From Paramacrobiotus metropolitanus (Eukaryota; Tardigrada; Eutardigrada; Parachela; Macrobiotidae), in the NCBI RefSeq assembly GCF_019649055.1, contig NW_026570338.1:310001-374000 (forward strand): a stretch of DNA of 64,000 nt, read 5' to 3'. The notes under the pieces were generated by a model. That model had not been told where the DNA came from and did not search any database. It was given only the letters and a program-made list of their open reading frames with translations. The stretch's first letter is position 1. Each line of letters opens with the position of its first letter. The translations under genes were made by a program, and so were the position numbers. Of the stretch, positions 43,757-55,079 are shown piece by piece.

Positions 43757-44240
43757 ACTGTTGTCGGAGCGAGCGGGCACAATACGGCAATGCTGTTGGC
43801 GGGATCAGACGTCTCTCAGCGTATCCCGCACAACAACAACAACAACACAACACGACGACGACCGGGACGTGCAACAACGACTGCGGCTGTTGCTGGCAAG
43901 TAATCCGCGTCACGGGCAATTCCACCGACATAACCCCAACACGTTAACCACCAGCACATTATTAGGCACCCCCCTTAATTAATTCCGCGGCCGGTGCCTT
44001 AACGGCGCTGCATGATAATCATATTTGCGGATAACTGATCAAGGCAGTAAAATCATCAGATATAAATCCCAATTAGATATCGCGATAACGCCGTAGCTTG
44101 ATGTGTTCCTGTAAAGATAGAGAATATGTGTGGGCCGCAATTGAGTTTAGATTGTACAGTGTATGCGGCTAAAAACCAGGCAGCCAGAAACAAACGCACG
44201 AGCGACATGCACACACACACATCCACACACATACACAACT
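43757..44240 (-). promoter_or_regulatory. unc80: unc80 upstream/5' UTR region
   Basis: Sequence immediately 5' of the unc80 ATG. It holds a (CAA)n run at about 43831-43851 and GC-rich flanks. No TATA box at a convincing position was identified and the transcription start is unknown, so this is a positional assignment. Confidence 0.35.
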
Positions 44241-46220
44241 CAAGAACGGAGAGGAGAGAGTGTGCAGTTAAAGTTTTCCCGATGACAGCCGAACCCGGGC
44301 CGCCGCGTGCAGCACACTATCAGCCGCAATACACACTCTACAGTCACATACACACTCACACGCATAGACAGAAAACGGGGCTCTGATGATAATCGTAACA
44401 AACACACACTAGACAATTCTCTCCCCAACTTACACGGCCTCACCCCATGCCAGGCCGTCTCACCGCGATGACCAGGAGAGGGAGAGAGAGACGCGAAAGC
44501 AGGCAAAAAAACCGCCCCGTGTCAGCAAGGGTACAGGCGTCTGATAGATATCGGTGGCTGGCGTAAAAAGGCGTCGAGGATGATATTTCCGGTGAGTAAG
44601 CATTAAATTTCCCCAGCCAGGGCAGGATACGCGCTCCCAGAGGTAAAACGTGTGCACTGCACCCCGGCTTTGACAATGGGCCACACACATACGACGCGGA
44701 TGTGTATGTGTGTGTGGATTATAATCCGATACAAATGTAACGCGCGCTGCGCAGTTCCATATAATATACGTTGTATTAACGGTCTAAAATATGATATCCC
44801 TCATTTGAGCCATATCAGCGCTCAAACCGACACACATCCGGTTGTGTAGCGCGCGGGATCTGATTAACATTTTCTTCGGCAGCATGTGTGTATATATATA
44901 TCAACAAGGGAGAGAAAAGGGAAGAGGAGAGAGAGAGATAGGGATAAGAGACAGACAGGTAACGGATTGCAGCGAGCGCTCCTGCCGAATGGATTTAAGG
45001 GGATTGTGGAATAAAGAGCGGGGCTCAAGGAAGAAGAGGATCGGCGTGTGTATATGCTGGGGATGCGCTGCTGCTGCTGTATAACGTGCATTTGTGTGCC
45101 TGCTTGTGTTGTGCTGCTGCTGCTCTCGCAGTGTGTGTATAAGGTTGATCAGTTGGAATGCAATGGAGAAGGAAGGGGAGATGCGGCATAATATCCGGAG
45201 TTAGGCCGGGTTCTGTATGGGCCCGCTTGCCACGCAGGGCTGAAGAGAGAGCGAGAGAGAGGGAGGGAGAGAGAGACAGGAAGAGAGAGAAGCGTGCGTT
45301 GAACAGGGACGCACACAGGCAGTACCAACTTTTTGCCCATCCGGCTAGTTGTGCGTCGAGGGCCATGCGTTGGGTCCAAACAGAATTAGAATTTGTTGCC
45401 GTTTTGAGAGCGCTTCCGGGTTTGCACTATATGCAGCTCATATAGATACAGATGTGGTGAAAAGCTTATTTCCTGCATTACAGTATAAGCCGGTTGCCAA
45501 ATAAGAAAATGTCACTTAATTTTTTCCAGCGCCCGTAATCCTGCGAGGTCACTGATTTGTGAGGTATTTGATTTGCTAGCTTTTAGCGAATACTATAAGG
45601 TGGATGGACATTTGTTATAGTGTTCTGTTAAAAAAATTCTTTTGGATAAAACAATTGGCTTAATTTTATAATAAACAGATAAGCATTGCCGAATTTGCTG
45701 GGTATAAGTCGTTCGTGGTAAAACGCTGTGACACGGGAACTGGAAGAGGGTCCAAAATCTTTTCATTTCCAAAACGAGTGACTGCCGTGTACATAGAAAT
45801 TAAGCAGTTTCCGAAGGTGCATCTTTTATTTTCCTTTTAGAACAACACTGGTCAGTGTAAGGCGGAGACGTAGCCTGTTTATAAAATAACTTGCATTAAT
45901 ATGAATTATTCTACAACATGTTTTATAAATGTTGTTGTTATTGTGTTTAGGCTAACTGGAATGCAGCCTTACTGTCATTCCCCGATTTTAGCGACTTGCA
46001 TGACACGCCTTTTAAAAGTCGAATAACAAATCGCGTAACATGTACATGTGAAAAATTCAGATCATTAGGACAGAAGACCCTTTTGACAGATGCCCACAAC
46101 GCCACTGCCTAGACCAAGGCCGGGCTCAATGGGATATAGAGATGGATTGGCTGGCTACATGGTGCTGTTGTTTTACAAGGGAAGGCGCGAAAGAGAGAGC
46201 GAGAGAGAACGCCGGCACAG
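44200..46220. repeat. Cluster of CA and GA microsatellites
   Basis: CA/TG runs near 44210-44238, 44338-44365 and 44700-44717. GA runs near 44475-44490, 44925-44942, 45241-45290 and 46190-46212. They sit in the flank upstream of unc80. Confidence 0.85.
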
Positions 46221-48309
46221 TTATAATAGCCCCACAGCCAGGCCGGCCCTGTACGCCAGTAAGTACTCAACATAAACACGCGACGCGCCTCTCCAACAAC
46301 AGCGCCCACTGCTGCTGACTGCTCCTGCCGAACATACCCATCTACATCTACACACACAGTGCGCAAGGGGGATGATGGAGCGGAAGGCAGTGAAGAACAT
46401 GCCACACAGGGAATCTGTCAGCACGTATATAGCCCCTGCAACAGCACATGCGTCCGCACCATTCCCGCCCCGGCTAACTGACGAGATGGCGCGCAATCGT
46501 GGTATTCGACGGATTGCGCGGTTGGTATTTTTGCACTTTCCCGGCAGATTTCGTGGCCAACGCCCAGCGATTTTAATACACATGCTTGACCTTTTGCCTG
46601 TATATGTATATCCGCCCGGATATGGGTTGGTTCTGGTTTGTCTTTGCTGTGTTTGGCCGAGATTCTATTACTTAATTACGGGAAGGACTTATTAATGCGT
46701 GCAATGGATGGAAATCATGAAATTGATATTTATTGGGAAAAGTAATTACAAGGCGATAGGTCACCGTTGCATAATTAATGGCCTCCCTGCGTGTGTGCGT
46801 CGCACGTCGATGCTCCGTGTAACGTGAATTTAAGAATTCCAGAAAATTCGAACGGATCAATAACAGAATGAAGTTTCATCGCGCGAATCAGAAACAGTAC
46901 TTTTGTTATCGTGCGTTGCTTGTCAGTGCTAAACTTATAAACAAAGTTGAAAAGCCTAAAGAAAAACATATAAAAATAATAATAATGTACGTAGGTACGG
47001 TCTCTTCTCACGCCCACTGGGACAGATTCATGAATTTTATGGGCAATGCTCGTCTTTGTACATATTAAGAATCAATATAAAGATTAAAAAATTAAAAATA
47101 ATGGTTATACCGGTGCTTTATGAATCCATATAAAGCGTCTCGGTTTCTACTGTGTAAAATAAAATTTTTTGATATATAGATGTGCGCACAATTGTTGCAC
47201 TGGTTTTTGTAAATATATAAAAAATCTTTAACAAACTATGGTAAAAGAAAATCTTGATTCGCCGGCTTTTTTTCTGGTGTTGTCTCGGTTTCTGCTGCGA
47301 AGACTCCGCCAGTCGGTGGGGAATTGATCGATCCGCGGAAAGAGCGTGATAAGTGGCCATATCCCGCGCGCACATCGTCTACAGCGTGCATCAATTGCCG
47401 GGCGCTACTGTGCTGGTATATCGCTGCGCGCGCCTGTCTGCAACACATACACACGACACACGAGCAGCCCGTGCAGGCGTTGCTTTCTAGGAGGCATCAT
47501 TGAGGGATATTATCTTTTCTTCTAGGACCGAACTCGATGCTGATCGCAGCGCAACACTCCGCGGCATCTCGTTATGAGCGCGTAGGAGCGTATTGAGCAC
47601 TTCCGCCCGTTGGGCCAGTCGCGCGCCTATAAGTATATATCTTAACATCCAACGCACCGAAATTGTAATTCTTACTCTTTTGCGCTGAGCAAAATTGCAA
47701 ATATGCGTATGTGTTACTATGTATGTGTACGGCTTGGATTTGTTCATAGCCCGATTGCTTTACATATAAAAACTTATGTTTAATCACTTGTTATACAACG
47801 TTGTATAACATTGATTAAGTGTTTCTGTTATAAATTTTTAATTATTTCTAGTACTAAATTTGTACTTATTCCATGATACTTATAATTATTTAGAGCGGTC
47901 ACTCACGAAAACATTATTTCTGATCGAAATGAATTAAGTTGTCAACAATGATTGTTCTTATTAGTAAATACTTTGTTTATAAATTTTAGCGCACAAAATA
48001 TGCAGATCACCAAAACCTTCTCATATCAAAAGGGAAGGAGAAAGGAATCCTAAGAAATCTCAGAAAACTCCGGCCAGTCGGGTGACCAATCTACCAATTA
48101 CACATGAAGTGATAAAGCTCTGCAAAAACTGAAATAATACGAAACAAGTAACAAACAAGTAATACGAAACCAATTTTACTGCAAATTATATTCCGAAATT
48201 GCAGCTGTTTCTCGCCATGCACTGGCCTCGTGGGCTGTTCTTTGGCAATCCCTCGACTCTCGAGCGCCTCCAGGTCTACAGGATACCTTAAGGTAATTTC
48301 ACTGCATGT
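46221..48309. other. unc80 upstream flank, no gene seen
   Basis: GC-rich until about 47.6 kb, then ordinary AT-rich sequence. No recognisable coding or RNA gene. Confidence 0.4.
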
Positions 48310-48315
48310 TGACAG

Positions 48316-48770
48316 TTACCGTTGCATGATAAGCCAACAACCATGACCGCGACACGAAAGCGTGGGATGGGCAGCCGATAGGTCGCTGCACAGGGTCACC
48401 GGCATTTTACTGGCGGTTGTCCCATTTGAGTAACCGCTAAGCAAAAAGATGCTGCAGGGGTCACCTTCGTGTATGCTAGTGTATGCCGATTCCTCCAAGG
48501 TGCGTCCAGTCAGCAATTTGTACATTTCGGTTTAGTCAAGCAAATGGTGTTAGTGGCATAATCCGGGGGTGCCGCGTTTGCCGCGCCTGTTACAATTATG
48601 AGTCCCTGACCAGATGTTCCACTTACAAATATCGTATTGTGAGCCACTGGAGCGCAGTACCGGTTGTTGCTTGTTCCATTGGCCAGCGTGGACAGTTCGC
48701 ACTGGGATAACCTCGTGCAGCATCCGTGCGTGGTGCTCTGATTTGCGTGGTCACATGAACAACGTCGCAC
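48316..48770 (-). pseudogene. Unrecognised Cys-rich coding-like fragment
   Basis: The minus strand reads a Cys-containing segment with CELSTLANGTSNNRYCAP and a gtaagt directly after NTIF, and further down a second open piece ending GHGCWLIMQR before a stop. The composition suggests part of a secreted Cys-rich protein, but the pieces are in different frames and I do not recognise a family. It may be a decayed gene, or chance. Confidence 0.25.
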
Positions 48771-48859
48771 AGATCATGTAATTCTATGAAAAAGAAATCA
48801 AGAGTATAAAACATACCGAACACAAAAATGAATAATTTTGAGCTTATGGACAAAAGATT

Positions 48860-49755
48860 TCGGTATGGCTTGCATGTCGGTCTTGAAACATATGTACATG
48901 TAATTACAATAAATTCATGAAACTGACGGATGCTAATGATTACTTAATTTGTGTGTTCGCAGATTTTAGATTTTCGGTGAACCACAGAACAGTCAGATGG
49001 CGAATTTGAACAGCTGTCTACTGATATCAACGGAAGTTGTGGTACTTCGTAGTGAACTGGCTTCAAGTGCGCCTTTTGTGAGCTGATAGTAAGCAAACTG
49101 CTTAAAAGAAATTGATGCGCTCTGGAGTAAGCTGGATGCAAGTTTCACCTGTTATCTTTAATATTTTTTTAAGTCTTTGGTGAAATACAGACAAATACAC
49201 CGGAAAAAGCCACTGTGATCGCTCATACCACAATACTGCCAAACGCAGCCGTAAGTGTTATTGTGCCGTTACCGGTTGATAGCTGAAATGATCATCCGAA
49301 CGGTTACCGTATCTACTTGAAAGAAGACGCATTATACTGAAGGTCAGCTTGGTTTGTCCGGATTTCAACCACAATTGTTCGAATTCTGTGGTTACAAATA
49401 TTTACGAATATTTCCATTACTCTAAATTTGATTTCCGTGATAGCCAAAATGGTGTCGGATTTTGGATAATTTTTTATTTTTTTATTTTTAGTAATTTTTT
49501 ATTTTTAGTAATTTTTTATCCTGTTGTACTTACAATACATGCACAGGTTAATACAAACGGTTGCAGCTAACTAGTTCATGGAGATGCAGATGTTTTCAAC
49601 TGTATTACACGTGAGAACGGGAGGTGGACATTTTGACTTTAGTACGGCTGCCTTGATCTTACGATGAGGCCGAAGATGGTAGACAATTATTCAGATAAAA
49701 GGCTGAACGGCAAACGCAAACCGTAAGATAATTTTTGAAATTCTTATAGTCTCCG
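48860..49755. other. Intergenic, no gene seen
   Basis: AT-rich, with a short direct repeat of 'ttttttatttttagtaa' near 49470-49520. No coding signal recognised. Confidence 0.4.
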
Positions 49756-49769
49756 CCGGACAGATTTTC

Positions 49770-49976
49770 AGCGTTGAGGCGTTACCGCTACCAAGTGTGG
49801 ATCCGGCTGGAGGACGGCGCGCAGGCCATCATGCGCGTGAGCCACGCCCTCATCATCGACTACACCCTCCCCTCGCCGCTGATCGGCCGCCCGTACGTCG
49901 ACTGCCCCGACGCGCCCTGGCTGCCGCCGACCTCCATCAAGATCGAGGAAGTGGCCATCAGCCAGGAGGAACAGGT
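49770..49976 (+). pseudogene. Inverted copy of unc80 exon 11
   Basis: Encodes RYRYQVWIRLEDG through VAISQEEQ, identical to exon 11 in almost every residue (one Asn-to-Ile change seen; the first codons differ and the conserved Trp of LWRY is Arg). It is preceded by 'gattttcag' and followed by gtacgc, so both splice sites look usable. Nucleotide differences are mostly at third positions. It is on the strand opposite to unc80 and no complete second gene is evident. Confidence 0.88.
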
Positions 49977-50717
49977 ACGCTAACGGAACACAGGAATTTA
50001 CTGGCAAAACGAAATGTCCAAATGGACGTTCGAGGTCGCAGGAATGTTTTTTTAATAGCTCTATTCGATGATCATTCACCGGTTGACGTAGCGCGGCTTA
50101 TTTAGAAGCCGTCATATTGAATACTACAAGATACAGCCATTACTATCAACAATAATAGTCTTCGTACTTCGTAGTTTTAATAGCCCAAGTGGAGACGGTT
50201 CTGTACATATTCCGTAATTATATTGCAAATTGTAAAATATTTATGTTCTTGTGGCGGAATAGTTCTTGAAATTCAGGTATTTTAGATTTAGCATATTAGA
50301 ACTATTTTAATTCGTATTAATACGAAGACTGTATTCGTATTAACATTACAGTCTGTAATGGTTAAATATCGAGATGTTGTAGTGGAAAGGCACTCCTTTC
50401 GATCGACATGGATCTTTCTCGTGTACTCTAATGCCGTATAAAAAAGAACTTGATGTGTGATTAATTAAAAGCGTTGTTTTGTTGTTTTTTGTTATTGATC
50501 TGTCTGTTTTCTACGACTACGTACCGTTATCGTTTTGATGAAATAACTATTCGAGAAATACACAATGAACTTAAAAAAACTAGCAATGCGCAGGCGGAAC
50601 TTTCGCATGATAGTTACGTATTCTTCAACCTACCTACTCACTAGTATGCACCGTACATCCATTTTTATCGTTCCCGAACGTCAGCATCATTCTAACGCCG
50701 ACTTCGGTTTTGGCAGT

Positions 50718-50905
50718 CAAAGAACTCCAACACCCTGGTGGCCGCAACCCAGACGCGCCGCAAGCAGCTGCAGGAGTCGATGAACAAGGCCCTGCGCGCC
50801 CAGGAAGAGCGCAACCAGCACGAACGCGAACGGGTCAAGGTCAGCATGCTGCCGGTGCTCAAGATGGCCGCCATCGAGCCCGTACCACACCAAGTGGTTT
50901 TTATG
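50718..50905 (+). pseudogene. Inverted copy of unc80 exon 12
   Basis: Preceded by 'ttggcag' and reading SKNSNTLVAATQTRRKQL onward, matching exon 12 with an Arg-to-His change in the helix. Homology stops after PVPHQVV, where the true exon continues, so the donor side is lost. About 30 bases of upstream intron (catcattctaacgcc..) also match the main locus. Confidence 0.87.
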
Positions 50906-50917
50906 GTAACAAATTCG

Positions 50918-50960
50918 TGACGGCTAATAATTCTCACGGTTTATTATTATGGGAACTTCT
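50918..50960. repeat. Isolated copy of the TTCCCACGG hairpin repeat
   Basis: 'gacggctaataattctcacggtttattattatgggaac' is the reverse complement of the unit in the 35.7 kb array, with a few changes. Confidence 0.6.
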
Positions 50961-50979
50961 TTCCATGGCTATTTATAAT

Positions 50980-53900
50980 TATATGAATACTGATTACAGT
51001 ATCTGTGCCAGGACTTCGGCTCTGTCCTTTGAGGCGAAGGATCTCGGCTTCTACTTCACCAATTTTGTTGCTTTAAAGTACATTAAAATTCTCTAGGTGT
51101 AGCGGTGGATCCAAGAATGCTGACTTTTTGCCAAAATCATTTGTCTGGGTCCAGTTGTCAATCATAAGCTTGTTACCATGGACGCGATAAGAAATACACA
51201 CTGTTCTAACACAACTTGACCCAGAACAGTAGAAATATCTGAGCTGCTACTTAACAATAAGTACAAGTACAATACACAGTAAAAAATTAATGTAACTTAA
51301 CACGTTAGTCATAATCACGTCAGACATCATTGCAAGTTATGTACTGTATGTACAAGTAAACAGTCAAATCAAAATGCAATACACAAATTAATAGAAAAGA
51401 CACGAAAACTACAACATAAAAATTTCGTTTAGTTTCCCTTCCATCGAGCCTAGCACTGACGCCGCATTTCCCCGTTGAAAGTAAACAGTCCGTGTTTCCG
51501 GTTTTATGTAAAGTGTATCATAATATAGATATTACTAAACATACGTACGGGTTTATTAATATTATATGACAGTCTGCAAGCGACCGCAAATCAACACACC
51601 CTTGGAGCTACTTATTTTTTAATAGTCATCGGCCAATATTCATCCGTGCTGGGCTTGTTATATGAATACTATACATCTCTTGCAGGTTTTCTGCCTCTCC
51701 TCTTTGTTCGCTATGATCTCAGCTCCCACTCATCCAATTTTCTCGCTTTAAAATGTTCTGGAAACCGCTCGGTCTGGCGGGTGATCTAAGACTAATCATT
51801 GTTTGCTATATGCAAAACCTCAAGCCCAGTGGTCACTCGAAAGCTTGTTACCATGGAGGCCATAGGGCTAACATGGGCTAGTCTGTTACCACGATCACAT
51901 TACACTGTACTTACTCAATCAGCTAAAACATGAAACAGCTTTGGCTGCGCCTCTGCGTTTCCTATGTTCCGTGGGCTGTCTGAACGACACTTCGTTGGCT
52001 ACACTTCGTTGGCTACAGTTGCTATTACAGTTTCGCGAGTTTAGCAGAATAAACAGAAAAACAGCAGCCGAGCCACAAAACGACACAAACTCTATCAACA
52101 AAGGTCATCAATCTAAGAACTGAACATTAGTAGATACTGGACTGATAGACCCCGTTTGCTAAAGTAATAACCGACAATGACAGCAAGCGTCCACAGGTTG
52201 GCTAATCACTAAGCCAAACGATAAGAAAAGGAAAAATTTAGCTGATACAACCGCAGACCGCAAAGCATTCCCTGTCATTTGTTAAATCCGATAAACTGAA
52301 CAAAATCTGTTTTCTTATACAAAAACCAACTGTTTTCAAACAAAAAAAATAATTGTTACTGCTTTCTCGAAAACGCTTCAACGTATGAATTTTAAACTAA
52401 TTTATTTGCCCAGTCGTAAGCCAATATTCATCCGTGCTCATCTTGTTAACTACATCCGTAACAACCGTGACAGAGTAAGGTTAAAAAACCTATGTTTGGG
52501 AGAACGGGTAGGCCGATTTCAACGCGGTCAAGTTCGCCAGAACCGCTGCAACGCCCCGGTGGATGTTACGCTATTACCGAGACGATGCGCCTCGAGGGGA
52601 AAAAAGGGGACCGGAAAGGAAAGTTGTTACCATGGGCCTCCATAGACATACATGGACAAGTTGTTCCCATGTGCGTAAATGACACAACACGCCTCGGCCA
52701 GCGGCCTCGATGCGAACAAAAACAAAATTAATTAATCACCAAAAGCCGACGCAGATAAATTTGGTTACGGATGTAGTCCTCCGTAAACTGGTTACCTACA
52801 TCCGTAACATCTTATACACGAGTATGCTTTGTTCCGCATGATTGGCCGAACGGCTGGGCCGATTTTCACGCAGAAAAGTGCGTTAGAATCGTTGCAACGA
52901 CGCCGGTAATGTTACTCTATTGCTTAATCGATGCGCCCCAACGGGTAAACAGAGGCCCCCAAAAAGAAATTGTTGCCATGGGCCCCGATAGACGGGCGTG
53001 GGCTATTAATAATTCTTACAGTTTGTAATAATTTGTACAGACAGAGGCAGCCCGCGGCCTTCGGCATCGCTTCGGCAAACAAAATAAAAAATCGTAAAAT
53101 CAGGGCAAAATAATTAAAGTAATCAAGCTGGCATTAGCGCAATCTGTATTTTTGCTTTGTTTCAGCTTCCTTCGGTTTTCTACGTTTCTTACGTTTCGTT
53201 GGTTTCTTAAATTTCTTAGATTTCTTAGGTTTCTTAGGTCCTTAGGTTTCTTAGGTTATTCTTTCTTACGTTTTTTAGGCTTTTTACAATTCTTGCGCTT
53301 ATAAAATTTTTTGAGTACAGAAGATTCTTATGTTTCTTTAAATAAAAATTTTCGAAACTTATGTACGCCACGACAAGTCGTACAGATGTAGATCCCGTAA
53401 ACTGGTTATATGAATACTGATTATCTGTGCCAGGACGTCGGCCCCTCTCCTTTGAGGCAAAGGATCTCGGCTTCTACTTCACCAATTTTGTTGCTTTAAA
53501 GTACATCAAAATTCTCTAGGTGTAGCGGTGGATCCAAGATTGTTGACTTTTTGCCAAAATCATTTGTCTAGGTCCAGTGGTCAATCATAAGCTTGTTACC
53601 ATGGACGCGATAAGAAATGCACACTGTCCTAACACAACTTGACCGAAAACAGCAGAAATATCTGAGCTGCTACTTAACAATAACTAATAAGTATCTGTAC
53701 GAGTACAATACAAAGTAAGAATTCATGTACTTAACTTAACACGTTAGTCATCATCACGTTAGTGATCATTGCAAGTTATGTACTGTATGTACTATGTACA
53801 AGTAGACAGTCCGTGTTTCGATTAACTTATGTAAAGCGTATCATAATATCTATATTACTAAACATACGTACGGGTTTATTAATATTGTGACAGTATGTAA

Positions 53901-53985
53901 GCGACCGCAAAGCAACACATCCTTGGAATTACTTAGTTTTTAATAGTCATCGGCCAATATTCATCCGTGCTGGGCTTGTAGTAAC
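50980..53985. repeat. Complex direct repeat array (at least three units)
   Basis: 50980-51657 and 53407-53977 are direct copies ('tatgaatactgatta', 'ctttgaggc.aaggatctcggc', 'aagcttgttaccatggacgcgataag', 'catcggccaatattcatccgtgctgggcttg'). A more diverged third unit covers about 51657-51880. Motifs 'gttaccatggrc' and 'ccaatattcatccgtgct' recur around 52415, 52625 and 52970. No coding frame links them; probably nested copies of one non-coding mobile or satellite unit. Confidence 0.8.
53155..53290. repeat. TTTCTTAGG-type short tandem repeat
   Basis: About twelve degenerate copies of a 9-10 base 'tttcttaggt' motif lie inside the larger repeat tract. Confidence 0.85.
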
Positions 53986-54049
53986 ATATCTGCGGCGGTT
54001 TTGGATTCCCACTTTTATTATTGTGACTTGTGAGAATCGCAGTTATGGT

Positions 54050-54096
54050 AAAACAGATGCGGCCTATAATTCCCACGGTTTGCTGTCATGGGAACA
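54050..54096. repeat. Isolated copy of the TTCCCACGG hairpin repeat
   Basis: 'gcggcctataattcccacggtttgctgtcatgggaac' matches the reverse complement of the 35.7 kb units. Confidence 0.6.
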
Positions 54097-54148
54097 ACAA
54101 TGCAATCATCGAAAATAATTATGTTGTTGCTTCTTTAGCAAGGCGTTT

Positions 54149-54835
54149 TTAAGGGAAGTGGGCCGGTACATGGTACCAAATTCGTATACATGCACGAAAA
54201 CTTTCACTTTCCTGCACTCCCAAACACATTTTTGTTTCGGTTTATGACATTCTACAGCCAGAAGGTTTGTATGCTCTGGCGTGAAAAGCGTTTGTGCGCG
54301 CAACATCCGGTTCGGGAGCTATGGCTGTTAGAAAATTCCAAAAAGTTTAAATGCATTCAGGTGTACCAAAAGTCTGATTATGGACCGATCTCCCTCAAAT
54401 TTTGCATATAAATGCGCATGTCTATGAAGATCGTTTTTACACCGATCCAGACTTCCATGATTTTTTTCAAATTTTAAAATGAATTTTAAAATTTTTGAAA
54501 TTCATTTTAAAATTTGAAAAACATGCTAGAACAGTGGATCGGTGTAAAAACGATCTTTGTGGTTATGTGCATTTACGTGCAAAATTTGAGGGAGATCGGT
54601 CCATAATGAGACTTTTGGTACACCTGAACGCATTTAAACTTTTTGGAATTTTCTAACAGCCATAACTCCCGAACCGGATGTTGCGCGCACAAACGGTTTT
54701 CACGCCAGTGTATACAGATCTTCTGGCTATAGAATGTCACAAACCGAAACAAAAATGTGTTTGGGAGTGCGCGAAAGTGAAAGTTTTCGTGCCTGTACAC
54801 GAATTTGGTACTATATACCGGCCCACTTCCCTTAA
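54149..54835. mobile_element. Fold-back (long inverted repeat) element
   Basis: The outer ends are TTAAGGGAAGTGGGCCGG and its reverse complement. The arms, each about 300 bases, match with few changes up to an AT-rich centre near 54490 ('caaattttaaaatgaatttt'). Both arms carry mirror-image open frames that are artefacts of the symmetry. No transposase. This resembles a fold-back or MITE-type element; target duplications were not clear. Confidence 0.8.
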
Positions 54836-54975
54836 GAGGAAGGAACTAAATAAAGGAATTATTTTTGGTCAGAAAGAAAAAGGAACAATTAAAGGAACGA
54901 ATGTTTTTTTTTGTCAAAAAGAGGAAGGAAATTTCGATGTTGAAAAAAGTAAGGAAATTTTTGCGGTCAAAAAAG
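54836..54975. repeat. AGGAAGGAA purine-rich repeat
   Basis: Purine-rich sequence (aggaaggaa, aaaggaa, gtcaaaaagaggaaggaaattt) adjoining the fold-back element. It is the reverse complement of 59399-59510 with changes. Confidence 0.65.
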
Positions 54976-55079
54976 CAAGAGATTCCGATGGTCCAAAACA
55001 AGAGGAAAATGCGCTAAGAAAACTTTTCAAAAGCTTAGGACCTAGACTTGATGGTCTGTACGTTTTAAAACACAAGTAA

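Noticed and set aside
54106-55079. Two similar open frames (54106-54306 minus, 54678-55079 plus) suggesting a duplicated gene
   Set aside because: They are mirror images produced by the fold-back arms and have no recognisable domain.
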